58,214 nucleotides of DNA, from contig HG799464.1 of NCBI GenBank assembly GCA_000531095.1, positions 970,205-1,028,418 on the forward strand, given 5' to 3'. Source of the DNA: Gemmata massiliana. GTDB lineage: Bacteria; Planctomycetota; Planctomycetia; Gemmatales; Gemmataceae. This document shows, piece after piece, positions 8,922-17,875 of this stretch. Position numbers and translations under genes: made by a program. Below the pieces are notes generated by a model that worked only from the letters and a program-made list of their open reading frames with translations, was not told the DNA's origin and searched no databases. Position 1 is the stretch's first letter. Every line of letters starts with the position of its first letter.

Positions 8922-10669
8922 CAGTGAGAGGGGCGCGCGATCGCGGGCGCGCCGTAAGTTGCGTCCCATTTCTTTGGGGAACCCGGGAGCATGACGCCGG
9001 GCATCGAGAGATCGTACTTGGTCGCGTAGCGGACGAGTTCGCGCGAGTAATCGGGCCACTTGCCTTCGACAAATCGCAGCGACCGCTGTTCTTCGCCGGT
9101 CAGTTTTGGGAACAGCTCTTTGGTGACGAAGGTTCGCACCGGCTCCTTGAAATCACCGAGCCGGGCCGGACCGAGTTGCGGCATGTTGGGCGGGACGAAC
9201 TTGCCCAACGGTACCTCTTTCAGCACTTCCAGCGGGAACTCTGGCCACTTCCCGAACGTGTTCGGTTTGAGCCGACTCGCGCCGCCCTTCTTCGTCGCCG
9301 CGCGTGCATACAACTCGGGTAAATCGTTCGGTTCGGTAATCATCAGTTTCGCTTCGGCCGGTTCGGGCAAGTACGGGTGGAGCCGGCTGAGTTCATAGAC
9401 GGTCAACCCGTACCAGGCCCACGTCCCGTCGCGCCGGGCGAGTTCGAGCGTGCGCCGATACTCAATCAGTTGTTCGAGGGACAACCGACACCGTTTCACA
9501 TCGTCCACGCGGAGAACCGATTGTGCGAACTCCGTCACCTCTTTGCGCCCGGCTTCGGTGTCGAACGGCCACGGCGATTTGTTCGCGGCGAACGCCTCTG
9601 CGTGCTGGCGAACGAACGCGAGCCGCTCGCGGCGCACGGCCTCGTCGTCCTTCCACTGCTTGATAAGTTCAGCCTTCTCGTTCGCGTTGGTCAGCGAGTC
9701 TACCTTCTTGCGCAGCGCCGTCGGGAGTGCGTCCAGCCACTGCTGCTCGCGCAGGTCGCGGACCACCTCGCGCCGCAAATGGGGCGTGGCAGCCCCCAGT
9801 ACCCCGCGCCGGTCCGCGTCGGGAAGGCGGTCGAGCCACACCGCGAACGCTTCCAGCGCACGGAACAAGCGGTCGCGCTCCCTCGGTTCCTTCGCGTACA
9901 GCTCCTGGTCGAGTTTCACGATCTCGGCTTGACGGTTCGGCGGCAGTGCGCGGAACGACCGAGCGAGTGCCTCGAACTGCTTGCCGGTCGGCTTGTCGGC
10001 CGTGTCGCCGTGCGGGATCTTGAGGCTCACATCGTAAGCAACCGCCGGGTCGTCACCGAACAGTTCCGGCTTCGCGAGTTCCTGAACGAACACGATGTCA
10101 TCGGCCACCGCGAACAGCGGGAGGTTCTCGATAACTCGGGTATCGGGATCGTTCCTCGCGTCCTCATCCTTGTTGTGCGAAGCAGACAAAAAGGGCCGCG
10201 CCGCCGCGGTTGCAAAATACCCCAACACCGCGAACACCATAATCGCGGCCGCAATCCCCGCTGCCCGCAACAAGGGGCGCGGGCGGTGAATGAGACCCGG
10301 TACGTCGTCCTCGGGGAGCACGATCGGCATCGACGTGGACACGTTTGAGGCAGATCCCGCCTTTGAACGAGTCCCCCGCGAGGGTGTGGGACTAGCCGGT
10401 TGCGTCCCGCGCGATTTAGCGGCCGGGATCAGTTCGAGTGTGCGCGTGGTGAAGTTCGCCGACGGCTCAGGTTTGGGCAGGTAGTCGAGCAGATCGAAGG
10501 ATTTTTTCAGCGCGGCCGCGCGCGCACGGGCTTCCGGATCGGCCGCGAGCCGCGCCGCGACTTTGCGCGCAGCGGGTTCGTCCAGTTCCCCGTCTAGGTA
10601 CGCGACCAACTCCGCCTCGAACGAGTCGGGCGCGGGACCGTCGTCGGTGTTTGGGTTCTCGGAAGCCAT
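8921..10669 (-). CDS. Anti-sigma-factor-like membrane protein
   Basis: 582 residues. Residues 15-75 (FEAELVAYLDGELDEPAARKV and following) resemble the N-terminal helical domain of anti-sigma factors, though the zinc-binding H-x3-C-x2-C is absent. One transmembrane segment lies near residues 135-155 (AAGIAAAIMVFAVLGYFATAAA). The long charged C-terminal part (about 400 residues, many DADRR/PPNRQAEIV-type helices) would be extracytoplasmic and is not a domain I recognise. It starts 24 bp after the ECF sigma gene, so the natural reading is that it holds that sigma factor at the membrane. The partnership is inferred from context. Confidence 0.72.
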   Translation of the reverse strand: MASENPNTDDGPAPDSFEAELVAYLDGELDEPAARKVAARLAADPEARARAAALKKSFDLLDYLPKPEPSANFTTRTLELIPAAKSRGTQPASPTPSRGTRSKAGSASNVSTSMPIVLPEDDVPGLIHRPRPLLRAAGIAAAIMVFAVLGYFATAAARPFLSASHNKDEDARNDPDTRVIENLPLFAVADDIVFVQELAKPELFGDDPAVAYDVSLKIPHGDTADKPTGKQFEALARSFRALPPNRQAEIVKLDQELYAKEPRERDRLFRALEAFAVWLDRLPDADRRGVLGAATPHLRREVVRDLREQQWLDALPTALRKKVDSLTNANEKAELIKQWKDDEAVRRERLAFVRQHAEAFAANKSPWPFDTEAGRKEVTEFAQSVLRVDDVKRCRLSLEQLIEYRRTLELARRDGTWAWYGLTVYELSRLHPYLPEPAEAKLMITEPNDLPELYARAATKKGGASRLKPNTFGKWPEFPLEVLKEVPLGKFVPPNMPQLGPARLGDFKEPVRTFVTKELFPKLTGEEQRSLRFVEGKWPDYSRELVRYATKYDLSMPGVMLPGSPKKWDATYGAPAIARPSH

Positions 10670-10693
10670 GATCGCCCCGCAAATGGCGGTCGC

Positions 10694-11377
10694 TTACGGG
10701 TCCGCGTCCTCGGTCACGCGATCCCCCTCCACCTCGGCATCTTCGGGCGGCGGCACTTCTCCGTCCATGTAAATGTAACCCTGAAGTGCCTCGCGCAGCT
10801 TGCTCCGGGCGCGACTTAATAACGATTTCACCGCTTTGGTGGTCAGCGCCATCACGTCCGCGATGTCGGAGTAATTCATGTCCTCGAACTTGTTGAGGAC
10901 AATGGCCATCCGTTGGCGCTCGTTGAGGCCGTCGAGCGCGGTCCGGATCACCTCGGCGAGTTCCTGTTGTTGCAGGTTGTGGGTGGGCGGCTCGGCGCGC
11001 GTGGGGGCGAGGGCCTCGGTGGGGCGCGGACCGAGCGGTCCCGAGTCCCGCACTTCCAACGGCATAACGGGTCGGCGCTTCCGATCGCGGAGGGCGTTTA
11101 GTGCCAGGTTGTTGGCAATGGTGAACAGCCAGGTGGAGAACTTGGCTTTTGGGGTGTACTTCTTGCGCGTGCGGTAGACCCGGAGAAAAACTTCTTGTGC
11201 GAGGTCTTCGGCCTCTTCCGCGCTGCCGACGAGGTGGTGCATGACGGCGACGAGGCGGTGCTGGAACCGCTCCACCAGCTCACCGAACGCGGCCGTGTCG
11301 TCGTCCCGGACCCGGAGCATGAGCCGGATGTCCGGGTCGCGGAGCGCCATCTGCGCGCTGGTGTGACCGATCGCCAT
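10694..11377 (-). CDS. ECF-type RNA polymerase sigma factor
   Basis: 227 residues from the ATG at 11377; a GTG at 11467 would add 30 unlikely proline- and glycine-rich residues. Region sigma2 is clear (FGELVERFQHRLVAVMHHLV, then AEDLAQEVFLRVYRTRKKY and FSTWLFTIANNLALNALRDRKRR). Region sigma4 follows a proline-rich linker (LNERQRMAIVLNKFEDMNYSDIADVM, then AVKSLLSRARSKLREALQGY), forming the -35-binding helix-turn-helix. The acidic C-terminal tail is unusual. It sits between rlmN and the anti-sigma-like gene on the same strand; the two sigma-related genes probably form a signalling pair. Confidence 0.9.
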   Translation of the reverse strand: MAIGHTSAQMALRDPDIRLMLRVRDDDTAAFGELVERFQHRLVAVMHHLVGSAEEAEDLAQEVFLRVYRTRKKYTPKAKFSTWLFTIANNLALNALRDRKRRPVMPLEVRDSGPLGPRPTEALAPTRAEPPTHNLQQQELAEVIRTALDGLNERQRMAIVLNKFEDMNYSDIADVMALTTKAVKSLLSRARSKLREALQGYIYMDGEVPPPEDAEVEGDRVTEDADP

Positions 11378-11467
11378 CCACGCCCCCGCGCCCGGTCGGT
11401 ACCGACCCGGGCGGTCCTTGACTGTTGGGCCAAGCGGCCAGTTCGTTTCCGATAATCGCCGGCCCAC

Positions 11468-12511
11468 TCACGCCGGCTGGCCGCTCTCGACTTTCCGGCG
11501 CAACTGCCCGCACGCGGCGTCGATCTCGGCCCCCTTGCGCTTCCGGACCTTCACACTGATGCCCGCCTTGCGGAGCGTATCGATCAGGTACTGGAGGTCC
11601 GCGTCCTGCGGGCGGCGGTACGGCAGCCCCTCCACGTCGTTCCACGGGATCAGGTTCACGTGCGCCTTGCGCCGCGCGAGCAGCCCCGCGAGTTGCCGCG
11701 CGTGCGGGGCCTGGTCGTTCAGCCCACCGAGAACAACGTATTCGTAAGTCACCTGGCGGCCGGTTTTCTCATAGAACTCGTCGGCCGCGGCGAGGATCGC
11801 GTCCATCCCCGTTTTGTCGTTGGTCGGCACGATCCGCGTGCGGAGTTCGTCGTTCGGGGCGTGCAGCGACACCGCGAGACTGTACTGCTTGCCGCTCTCG
11901 GCGAGCTTCCGGATCTTGGCCGGCAGCCCGACGGTCGAGATCGTGACGTGCCGCGCACCAATACACAGCCCGTTCTTGTCCCCGGCGGTCCCGAGCGCGT
12001 CGAGCAAGTTCTCCAGGTTCGCGAGCGGCTCGCCCATCCCCATCACGACGACGTTCGTTAACCGCGGCGCCCGTTCCGGGTTCGTGGTCTCGGGGTCCGT
12101 CAGGTTGCGGAGCACCACCAACTGTTCGAGTAACTCACCGGTCGTTAAGTTCCGCACAACGCCGTTTAATCCACTGGCACAGAACACACAGCCCATCCCG
12201 CAACCGACCTGGGTGCTGATACACGCGGTCGCGCGCCCGTCGTCCTGAATCAGCACTGCCTCGATCATCCGGTCGTCGGCGAGCCGCAGCACGAGCTTGT
12301 GCGTGTCGTCCCGGGCGACGAGGTGGCGCTCGACGCGCATCGAGAACAGTCTGAAGGATTCGGCCAGTTCCGCCCGCAACTGTTTGGGCAGATCGGACAT
12401 AGCTTCAAACGTCGTCGCCCGACCCGCGAGGACTTGGCGCCGGATTTGGCCCACGCGCATGGGCGGTTGCCCGCGTTCCTGGAGCCACGCACGCAGAGTA
12501 TCGACCGGCAC
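11468..12511 (-). CDS. rlmN: 23S rRNA (adenine(2503)-C(2))-methyltransferase RlmN
   Basis: 347 residues. This radical-SAM enzyme methylates A2503 of 23S rRNA and, in many bacteria, A37 of some tRNAs, using a two-step mechanism with two cysteines. The radical-SAM motif C-x3-C-x2-C is seen in QVGCGMGCVFCASG near residue 105. An upstream helical domain (LRAWLQERGQPPMRVGQIRRQ) matches the RlmN N-terminus, and the C-terminal KVRKRKGAEIDAACGQLR carries the second catalytic cysteine in the usual place. GTG at 12511 is the annotated start; no better in-frame ATG lies upstream. It leads a run of same-strand genes with the sigma factor. Confidence 0.93.
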   Translation of the reverse strand: MPVDTLRAWLQERGQPPMRVGQIRRQVLAGRATTFEAMSDLPKQLRAELAESFRLFSMRVERHLVARDDTHKLVLRLADDRMIEAVLIQDDGRATACISTQVGCGMGCVFCASGLNGVVRNLTTGELLEQLVVLRNLTDPETTNPERAPRLTNVVVMGMGEPLANLENLLDALGTAGDKNGLCIGARHVTISTVGLPAKIRKLAESGKQYSLAVSLHAPNDELRTRIVPTNDKTGMDAILAAADEFYEKTGRQVTYEYVVLGGLNDQAPHARQLAGLLARRKAHVNLIPWNDVEGLPYRRPQDADLQYLIDTLRKAGISVKVRKRKGAEIDAACGQLRRKVESGQPA

Positions 12512-12958
12512 ATCAAGGATGCCGGGTTTGGGGGTAACGGGCTCGCGCTCTCGGGCGCACCGGAGGCAAGAAGCGGTAGCGGTGCAGACATAGCTGTTAT
12601 TCTAGCGCGCCGAGGGGATTCGGGGAAGCGAACCGGTACATTCGCACTTCAGAGAGTCGGTGCCGGGGCGCGCCTGTATCCCGTTCATCTCGATAGTCCC
12701 GTCTACCCACGCGCTGGACCACTGGCCAGAAGATGTGGCGGCCGATCCCGGGCGTGGCCCGTCAGCGATGGCCACGCGCCTCACGGTGCTCGAAGACACC
12801 TCGTGGCCGCCGTCTGGGCGCGGGTGTGATAAGTTCGAGCGGAGGCGCCTGAACGCACGGGCACAACGCACAAGAGCCGTGGCTCCCGTTGAAGCTGGGT
12901 TCTTCCCAACTCCGGTGGAGAGCCGCGGCTCCGGTTCGAGGTGACAAACAACGGGACG
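12512..12958. other. Intergenic stretch with no supported gene
   Basis: About 450 bp between the divergent side of rlmN and the 3' end of the metallophosphoesterase gene. Short ORFs on both strands here look like high-GC shadows with no recognisable motif or good ribosome binding site. The right part holds GC-rich self-complementary words, such as GAGCCGCGGCTC at about 12921-12932 and a related imperfect copy near 12872. These could form a hairpin or be a dispersed repeat. Confidence 0.4.
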
Positions 12959-14245
12959 TTATTTGTCGTCCAGTTCGAGGTTCAGGTCGTTGGTCCCTTC
13001 CTTGATCGTGACCTTGATCGGCGACTTACCCGGGGTCGCGTACCGCTCGGCGAGCTGGCTCTTTTCCGGGATCTCGCCGTCGTAGTACCCGCCCTTCGCG
13101 GTCCTCACCACGGTGACCACGAACTCGCCCGCGGGGGCGCCGTCGAACTTCGTGTACGTCGTGACCGTGAACTTACCCGTCTCGTCGGTCAGCCCGTCGC
13201 AGACCTGGGTGAACTTCTCGGTTTCCTTGTTGAACGCATGGAACGTGATCGTCGCGCCCGCGAGCGGCTTCCCGTCGAGCTTCAGCTTCCCGGTCACCGG
13301 GAACGTGTCCTTCTTCTTCGACGGCCGGGCCTTTTCGTCGCTGTCGGGCAGCTTCAGGTTCGTCGGCAGGACGCCGCCGAGGTCCACGTTCACCAGCACC
13401 GGGGCGTCCTTCTTCATGGTGACGAGCATCACCTGGTCGAACTCGCCGTACTGCGGGCCGCGCATCCGGCTGCCGCCCCCGGTGGTCGCGAGTTGATAGT
13501 ACTGGGTGTCGTTGCGCTCGAAGACCTGGTAGCGGTGAACGTGCCCGACGAACACGTTGTGCTTCCGGCCCGCGAGCGCCTTTTCGACCGCGCCCCACCC
13601 GTTCTTTTCCAGATCCTTCGCGATCCACAGCGGCTTGTGCATGAACACGAACGTCCACTTCACGTCCTTGTTCGCGTCCAGGGTCTTCGCGACCCACTCC
13701 TGTTGCTCCTTGTCGATGGTCCCCATGTCCGGCGGGTTTTCCGAGCACAGACAGAGGAACAGGGCGCCGCGGTACGTGAAGTGGTAGTAGCGCTTGCCGT
13801 AGCGCTCGCCCCACTTGGCGACCTGGGTCTTGTTGGTGAGGTCGTGGTTCCCGGGGACGTAGAAGAACGGCATCTCGAACCGCTTCACGTACCCGTCGAA
13901 CTCGTCCCACTCGCTCTTGATCGTCTCTTCCTTGGTCGTGTACCCCTCGATGAGGTCACCGACCGACATCACGAATTGCGGTTGGAGCCAGTTGACCTGC
14001 TGTACGGCGCGCGAGAACACCTTGTCGCGGTGCCCGCCGGTGCGGTCGGACACCACCGCAAACGTGAACTGGTTCGGGTCGTTGTTCAGCTTCAGGGAGG
14101 TCCAGGGGTTCTTTTCCCCGGCTTCGATTTTCAGCACGTTGGGGTCGCCGTCGCGCTCCCGGTCCGGGGCGGCTCCGGACCGCGACAGCGCGATCACCCC
14201 GCCGATCGCGGCGCAGGTGACGAGGCCGAGGAAGAACTGTTTCAT
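12959..14245 (-). CDS. Exported metallophosphoesterase with C-terminal transthyretin-like domain
   Basis: 428 residues with a signal peptide (KQFFLGLVTCAAIGGVIAL). The calcineurin-like phosphoesterase core shows the ordered metal ligands: VVSDRTGG near 65, SVGDLIEG near 95, VPGNHDLT near 130, FMHKPLW near 205 and FVGHVHRYQ near 235. The first motif reads SDRT where DxH is usual, so one histidine ligand is replaced. Residues 315-428 form a carboxypeptidase-regulatory-like beta domain (FPVTGKLKLDGKPLAGATI). It is followed on the same strand's upstream side by a lipoprotein carrying the same C-terminal domain. Probably periplasmic; substrate unknown. Confidence 0.85.
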   Translation of the reverse strand: MKQFFLGLVTCAAIGGVIALSRSGAAPDRERDGDPNVLKIEAGEKNPWTSLKLNNDPNQFTFAVVSDRTGGHRDKVFSRAVQQVNWLQPQFVMSVGDLIEGYTTKEETIKSEWDEFDGYVKRFEMPFFYVPGNHDLTNKTQVAKWGERYGKRYYHFTYRGALFLCLCSENPPDMGTIDKEQQEWVAKTLDANKDVKWTFVFMHKPLWIAKDLEKNGWGAVEKALAGRKHNVFVGHVHRYQVFERNDTQYYQLATTGGGSRMRGPQYGEFDQVMLVTMKKDAPVLVNVDLGGVLPTNLKLPDSDEKARPSKKKDTFPVTGKLKLDGKPLAGATITFHAFNKETEKFTQVCDGLTDETGKFTVTTYTKFDGAPAGEFVVTVVRTAKGGYYDGEIPEKSQLAERYATPGKSPIKVTIKEGTNDLNLELDDK

Positions 14246-14375
14246 TGGCAGCTCCGAGTCAAGCGAGGCTACGAGCAGTACACCAAGCGCGGCTAGGATA
14301 TGTAACCGGTGTGGTGGACCGCAAGAGGGGGATTCACTTGTTCACGGAAGCTTCGCGCGAGTTACCGGGAGCCAG

Positions 14376-14840
14376 CTACTTTGTGGTCAGCTCGAACGGG
14401 GGAAGTTCGGTCGGCTTCTTCTCGACGGTCAGGCGCACCGGGGACTTCTCCACAGTGGCGTACTTCCCGTTGAGGCGGTCCTTCCCTTCGTACTGGTTCT
14501 TCAAAAGGCCGGAGCGCTCGCGCCACGTGAACGTCACGATGTAATCCCCGGCCGGGGCGCCGTCACCGGTACCGTAAGTGGATAACGCGAACGCGCCGTT
14601 TTCGTCGGCGACGGCGAGGGGAATGGTGCGGTCCTTCCCCTCACCGTCGGCCGGGTTCGCCGGGTACAGGTAAATGAAACAGTCCGCGGCCGGTTTCCCG
14701 TCCACGAGAATCTTCCCTGAAATCGGGTAGCACTTCTTACGACCGTCGCTGCACGACGCGAGCAGAAACACGAAAGGCACGAGGACGAGGTACGCCCACA
14801 GTTTCCGGTGGGCGTATTTTGTGGAGCGGGTGAGGGGCAT
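14376..14840 (-). CDS. Lipoprotein with carboxypeptidase-regulatory-like domain
   Basis: 154 residues from the ATG at 14840, chosen because it places the signal peptide (LWAYLVLVPFVFLLASC) correctly; the ORF extends further upstream without a plausible N-terminus. The lipobox LLASC gives a lipid anchor. The mature protein is one beta-sandwich domain beginning YPISGKILVDGKPAADCFIY and ending with KYATVEKSPVRLTVEK. This closely parallels the C-terminal domain of the neighbouring metallophosphoesterase (shared GDGAPAGDYIVTF/FDGAPAGEFVVTV core). It is transcribed in the same direction, 130 bp upstream. Such lipoproteins are very common in Planctomycetes; function unknown. Confidence 0.78.
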   Translation of the reverse strand: MPLTRSTKYAHRKLWAYLVLVPFVFLLASCSDGRKKCYPISGKILVDGKPAADCFIYLYPANPADGEGKDRTIPLAVADENGAFALSTYGTGDGAPAGDYIVTFTWRERSGLLKNQYEGKDRLNGKYATVEKSPVRLTVEKKPTELPPFELTTK

Positions 14841-15013
14841 GGTTTCGGTTCCGGGGCGGGGGTACGTCCAAATTGTGTTTGGGAGGAGCTCGCTTAACTC
14901 GAAGTCATTATGCGGGCGAAAATTGACTGACGCGCGGTTGAGAAACAGACCTGTTTCCCGACCGCGCGTCGTATTACTCAATATCAGATCCAGGCACTCG
15001 ACCCTGTTGAAAG

Positions 15014-15937
15014 TCAGTTCGCGGGGACGATTTCACCCTTGGCTGCGGTAACCATGTAAGCGACGGTTTTGGAATCGGTGCTCTTGGAGAGGAACCGAAC
15101 CGAGCCATCGGCGAAGGCACAGTTCACGCCGTTTGTGTGGAAGCTGTACGCCCCCTTCCCGTACTCGTTCGTGCAACCGATGAGGCACGGCCCGGCCGCG
15201 GTTCCGTCGGCCAGGCTACCGCCGAACCAGTTTTCTCCGTTTAGTGGGTCGCCCCAACCGCCCCCGAGGTTGGCGCCGGTTACCAACTGACCGTTCCGGT
15301 ACAGGGCGTTTCGTCCCGCGCTCTCGATCAGCATGATCGTGTTCGACGACCCGTCGCTCACCGATAGGATCGGTTGTTTCATGTTCGCGCGGATCACCCC
15401 GTGCCGATCGCCGCCGGACGGCGGCCCGATGATAATGTCCCATACGCTGCCAAGAATGCCGCTCGTGGGAGCGTAGTCCGAGCAAGCTGCCGAATATCCC
15501 GGCAAACCCGACACAACTCCGGCCGGAGTCGCGTTGATCCGGTTCGGGTTCGGTGTCGAGGGGCACTGGAACGTTTTGAGTTGGTTCTGGATCAGAGCCG
15601 CGTTGGGCGCCTGAAAGAAGTGCGCGTTCATGTTGTACTGGGAAAACAGTGCGGTCTGTTCGATGTCCGGGAGGATACGCACGCCCCAGCCGTGCAAATA
15701 CGGCTCCGTAGCAGTGGGGGGATAAGTGTAAGCCGCAGGGAATCCGTTGTTTCGGTCGTGGTAGTTGTGGAGGGCCAGCCCGAGTTGTTTCAGGTTGTTG
15801 GAGCAACTCATGCGAGCGGCCGCTTCTCGCACCTTCTGAACTGCGGGTAACAACAGCCCAATCAGGATCGCGATGATCGCGATCACCACTAGCAACTCAA
15901 TGAGCGTAAATCCGCGCTGACGCTGAGCGAAAGACAT
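15014..15937 (-). CDS. DUF1559 domain-containing prepilin-like protein
   Basis: 307 residues. The type IV prepilin-like N-terminus is [20 protein letters not shown] with the cleavage-site glycine at about residue 9 and the conserved glutamate five residues after it. The following [29 protein letters not shown] is the DUF1559 signature, and the C-terminus has the H-x9-DG box ([16 protein letters not shown]). This family is massively expanded in Planctomycetes and is thought to give pseudopilin-like surface or secretion structures. It is monocistronic here as far as can be seen. Confidence 0.92.
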   Translation of the reverse strand: MSFAQRQRGFTLIELLVVIAIIAILIGLLLPAVQKVREAAARMSCSNNLKQLGLALHNYHDRNNGFPAAYTYPPTATEPYLHGWGVRILPDIEQTALFSQYNMNAHFFQAPNAALIQNQLKTFQCPSTPNPNRINATPAGVVSGLPGYSAACSDYAPTSGILGSVWDIIIGPPSGGDRHGVIRANMKQPILSVSDGSSNTIMLIESAGRNALYRNGQLVTGANLGGGWGDPLNGENWFGGSLADGTAAGPCLIGCTNEYGKGAYSFHTNGVNCAFADGSVRFLSKSTDSKTVAYMVTAAKGEIVPAN

Positions 15938-16060
15938 GAAAAGTCTCCGGAGAAGAGCACCGGGTGTGGCAGCGATATGAATGACCGGTTGCTCGTCGTG
16001 CTAGTAGAGCGGATTTCCTCTCTCAAGGGAAGAGCACGTGCAAAAATAGTAGTATTCTTC

Positions 16061-17677
16061 TCACCCAATTCGCGCATATTTTGCGACTATGGCGCGAGCT
16101 GTGCGAAGCCCGTCTACTGCCGCAGAAATTATGCCCCCAGCATAACCTGCTCCCTCGCCCACCGGGTACAGCCCGGGAATGCCGGGTGATTCTCGCGTGT
16201 CACTAGTGCGATCGATGCGCACCGGCGAACTCCCGCGAGACTCTGGCCCAGCAAGAACCGCATCCGCGAGGAACCGGCCGTGCCAGCGGCGGTCCATCTG
16301 AGGTAGACCGTGTGCGACGGCTTCGGCCACAACGGGTGGAAGCACCGCACGAAGATCAGTCCCAATCACACCACGCGGGTAACTAGATTTCGGTGCGGAC
16401 GGCGATGACGTTCCGCGAACGAAGTCCCGCGCACGCTGAACGGGAGCCTTGTAGTCGCGACCCCCGCCAATCTCGAACGCCTTCGCCTCGTACTTCTCTT
16501 GCAGGCGCATCCCGGCGAGTACGTCCGTTCCTTCAAATGCTTCGACGGGCACGGTCACGACCAACCCGCTGTTCGCGTGTACGGAGTCGCGCTTCGAGAG
16601 GCTCATCCCGTTGGTCGCGAAATAGCCGTCCTGCGACACACTGGGGATGATGTACCCGCCGGCACACATGCAGAACGTGAACAGGTCGTTCGTGCCGCTC
16701 GCGACGAGCGAATAGTCCGCGTTCCCGAGTAAATCTTCGTACCGCTCGTGACGCGGGCCGAACTGTACCGCGTTGACCACGTCTTGCCTGTGCTCGATGC
16801 GCACTCCGAATTGGAACGGCTTTGGCGCCATCGGAACGCCACGCTGGGCGAGCATCCGGTACGTGTCGCGTGCGCTGTGCCCCACCGCGAGCGCCACTAC
16901 GGAAGCCGGGATGAACCCGGACGATGTGCTCACACCTTTCAGACCGGCCGCGTCGAAGTGTAGGTCTTCGACGCGCGTGAGGAACCGCACCTCGCCGCCG
17001 AGGTCTTCGATCCGCTGGCGGATCGCCTTCACCACGGCCGGGAGCCGGTTGCTCCCCAGGTGCGGGCGGTGGTAGTAGAGAATGCTCGGCTTTCCGGGCT
17101 GTTGGCCCTTGCACTCCGCGAACAATTCCAGCACTCGGAGCACGTCCGGTCCCGTTCCCCGGCACGTCAGTTTGCCATCGGAGAACGTCCCCGCACCGCC
17201 CTCACCGAAGAGGTAATTGCTTTCGGGATGGAACGTCCCGCCCTCGTCGAAAGCCTTCACATCGCGAATGCGGTCGTTGACTTTTGTGCCGCGCTCGAGC
17301 ACGATCGGGCGGTAACCGAGCTGCGCGAGAAAGTACGCACACACTAATCCGCCGGGACCGGACCCGACCACGACCGGCCGGTGCGGGAGCGGTGCTGCTC
17401 CCGGTTCCGGCATCGAAAACGCCGGTTCTTGGTGGAGTTCGACCTGGGCAACGCTCGGAGCGCGTGCGACGACGGTTTGTTCGTCGGCCTGAAGATCGAC
17501 CTCGAAGTTGTAAACGAAGCGGAGCTGCCGCTTGTCGCGGAGATCGAGGGCTTTGCGAACGATTTTCCAGCGCCCGAGGTCGGGCGCATTCACCCCCAGC
17601 GCGCGAGCCAGGTGTGCGGGGAGGGCGGACTCCGGTTCTTCGACCGGCAGGCGCAGATTCGAGACACGAATAGACAT
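16061..17677 (-). CDS. FAD-dependent dehydrogenase (COG2509-like)
   Basis: 538 residues. An N-terminal helical/RNA-binding-like domain (LRLPVEEPESALPAHLARALGV, then WKIVRKALDLRDKRQLRFVYNF) precedes the FAD-binding Rossmann motif VVVGSGPGGLVCAYFLAQLGYRPIVLERG near residue 105. A conserved GEGGAGTFSDGKLTCR lies near 165 and a C-terminal GLYPVGEGAGYAGGIISAAVDGLR closes the FAD site. This arrangement matches the uncharacterised FAD-dependent dehydrogenase group. The physiological substrate is not known. It is divergent from the DUF1549/DUF1553 gene, with about 200 bp between the starts. Confidence 0.87.
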   Translation of the reverse strand: MSIRVSNLRLPVEEPESALPAHLARALGVNAPDLGRWKIVRKALDLRDKRQLRFVYNFEVDLQADEQTVVARAPSVAQVELHQEPAFSMPEPGAAPLPHRPVVVGSGPGGLVCAYFLAQLGYRPIVLERGTKVNDRIRDVKAFDEGGTFHPESNYLFGEGGAGTFSDGKLTCRGTGPDVLRVLELFAECKGQQPGKPSILYYHRPHLGSNRLPAVVKAIRQRIEDLGGEVRFLTRVEDLHFDAAGLKGVSTSSGFIPASVVALAVGHSARDTYRMLAQRGVPMAPKPFQFGVRIEHRQDVVNAVQFGPRHERYEDLLGNADYSLVASGTNDLFTFCMCAGGYIIPSVSQDGYFATNGMSLSKRDSVHANSGLVVTVPVEAFEGTDVLAGMRLQEKYEAKAFEIGGGRDYKAPVQRARDFVRGTSSPSAPKSSYPRGVIGTDLRAVLPPVVAEAVAHGLPQMDRRWHGRFLADAVLAGPESRGSSPVRIDRTSDTRESPGIPGLYPVGEGAGYAGGIISAAVDGLRTARAIVAKYARIG

Positions 17678-17875
17678 GCGGATATTTTACACAATGCGGC
17701 GATTTGGGGCCGTAAACACTCGCGTTTCGACCGCGGCCCGTGTATCATACCGATTGATCGCTAGCCCTCCAACGCACGCGCCTTCGGCCGCCGACTTCGT
17801 GACCCCCACGAACGCGGTCACAATCGAATGTAAGTTCTCTCCCGCAAATTAATCGACCCGACCGAGGCCGTTTCC

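Noticed and set aside
12602-12871. Possible 89-residue gene upstream of rlmN
   Set aside because: No ribosome site, no motif, composition typical of a shadow.
12941-14296. Plus-strand 451-codon open frame opposite the metallophosphoesterase
   Set aside because: Low-complexity R/V/L-rich shadow; the minus strand carries all metal-binding motifs.
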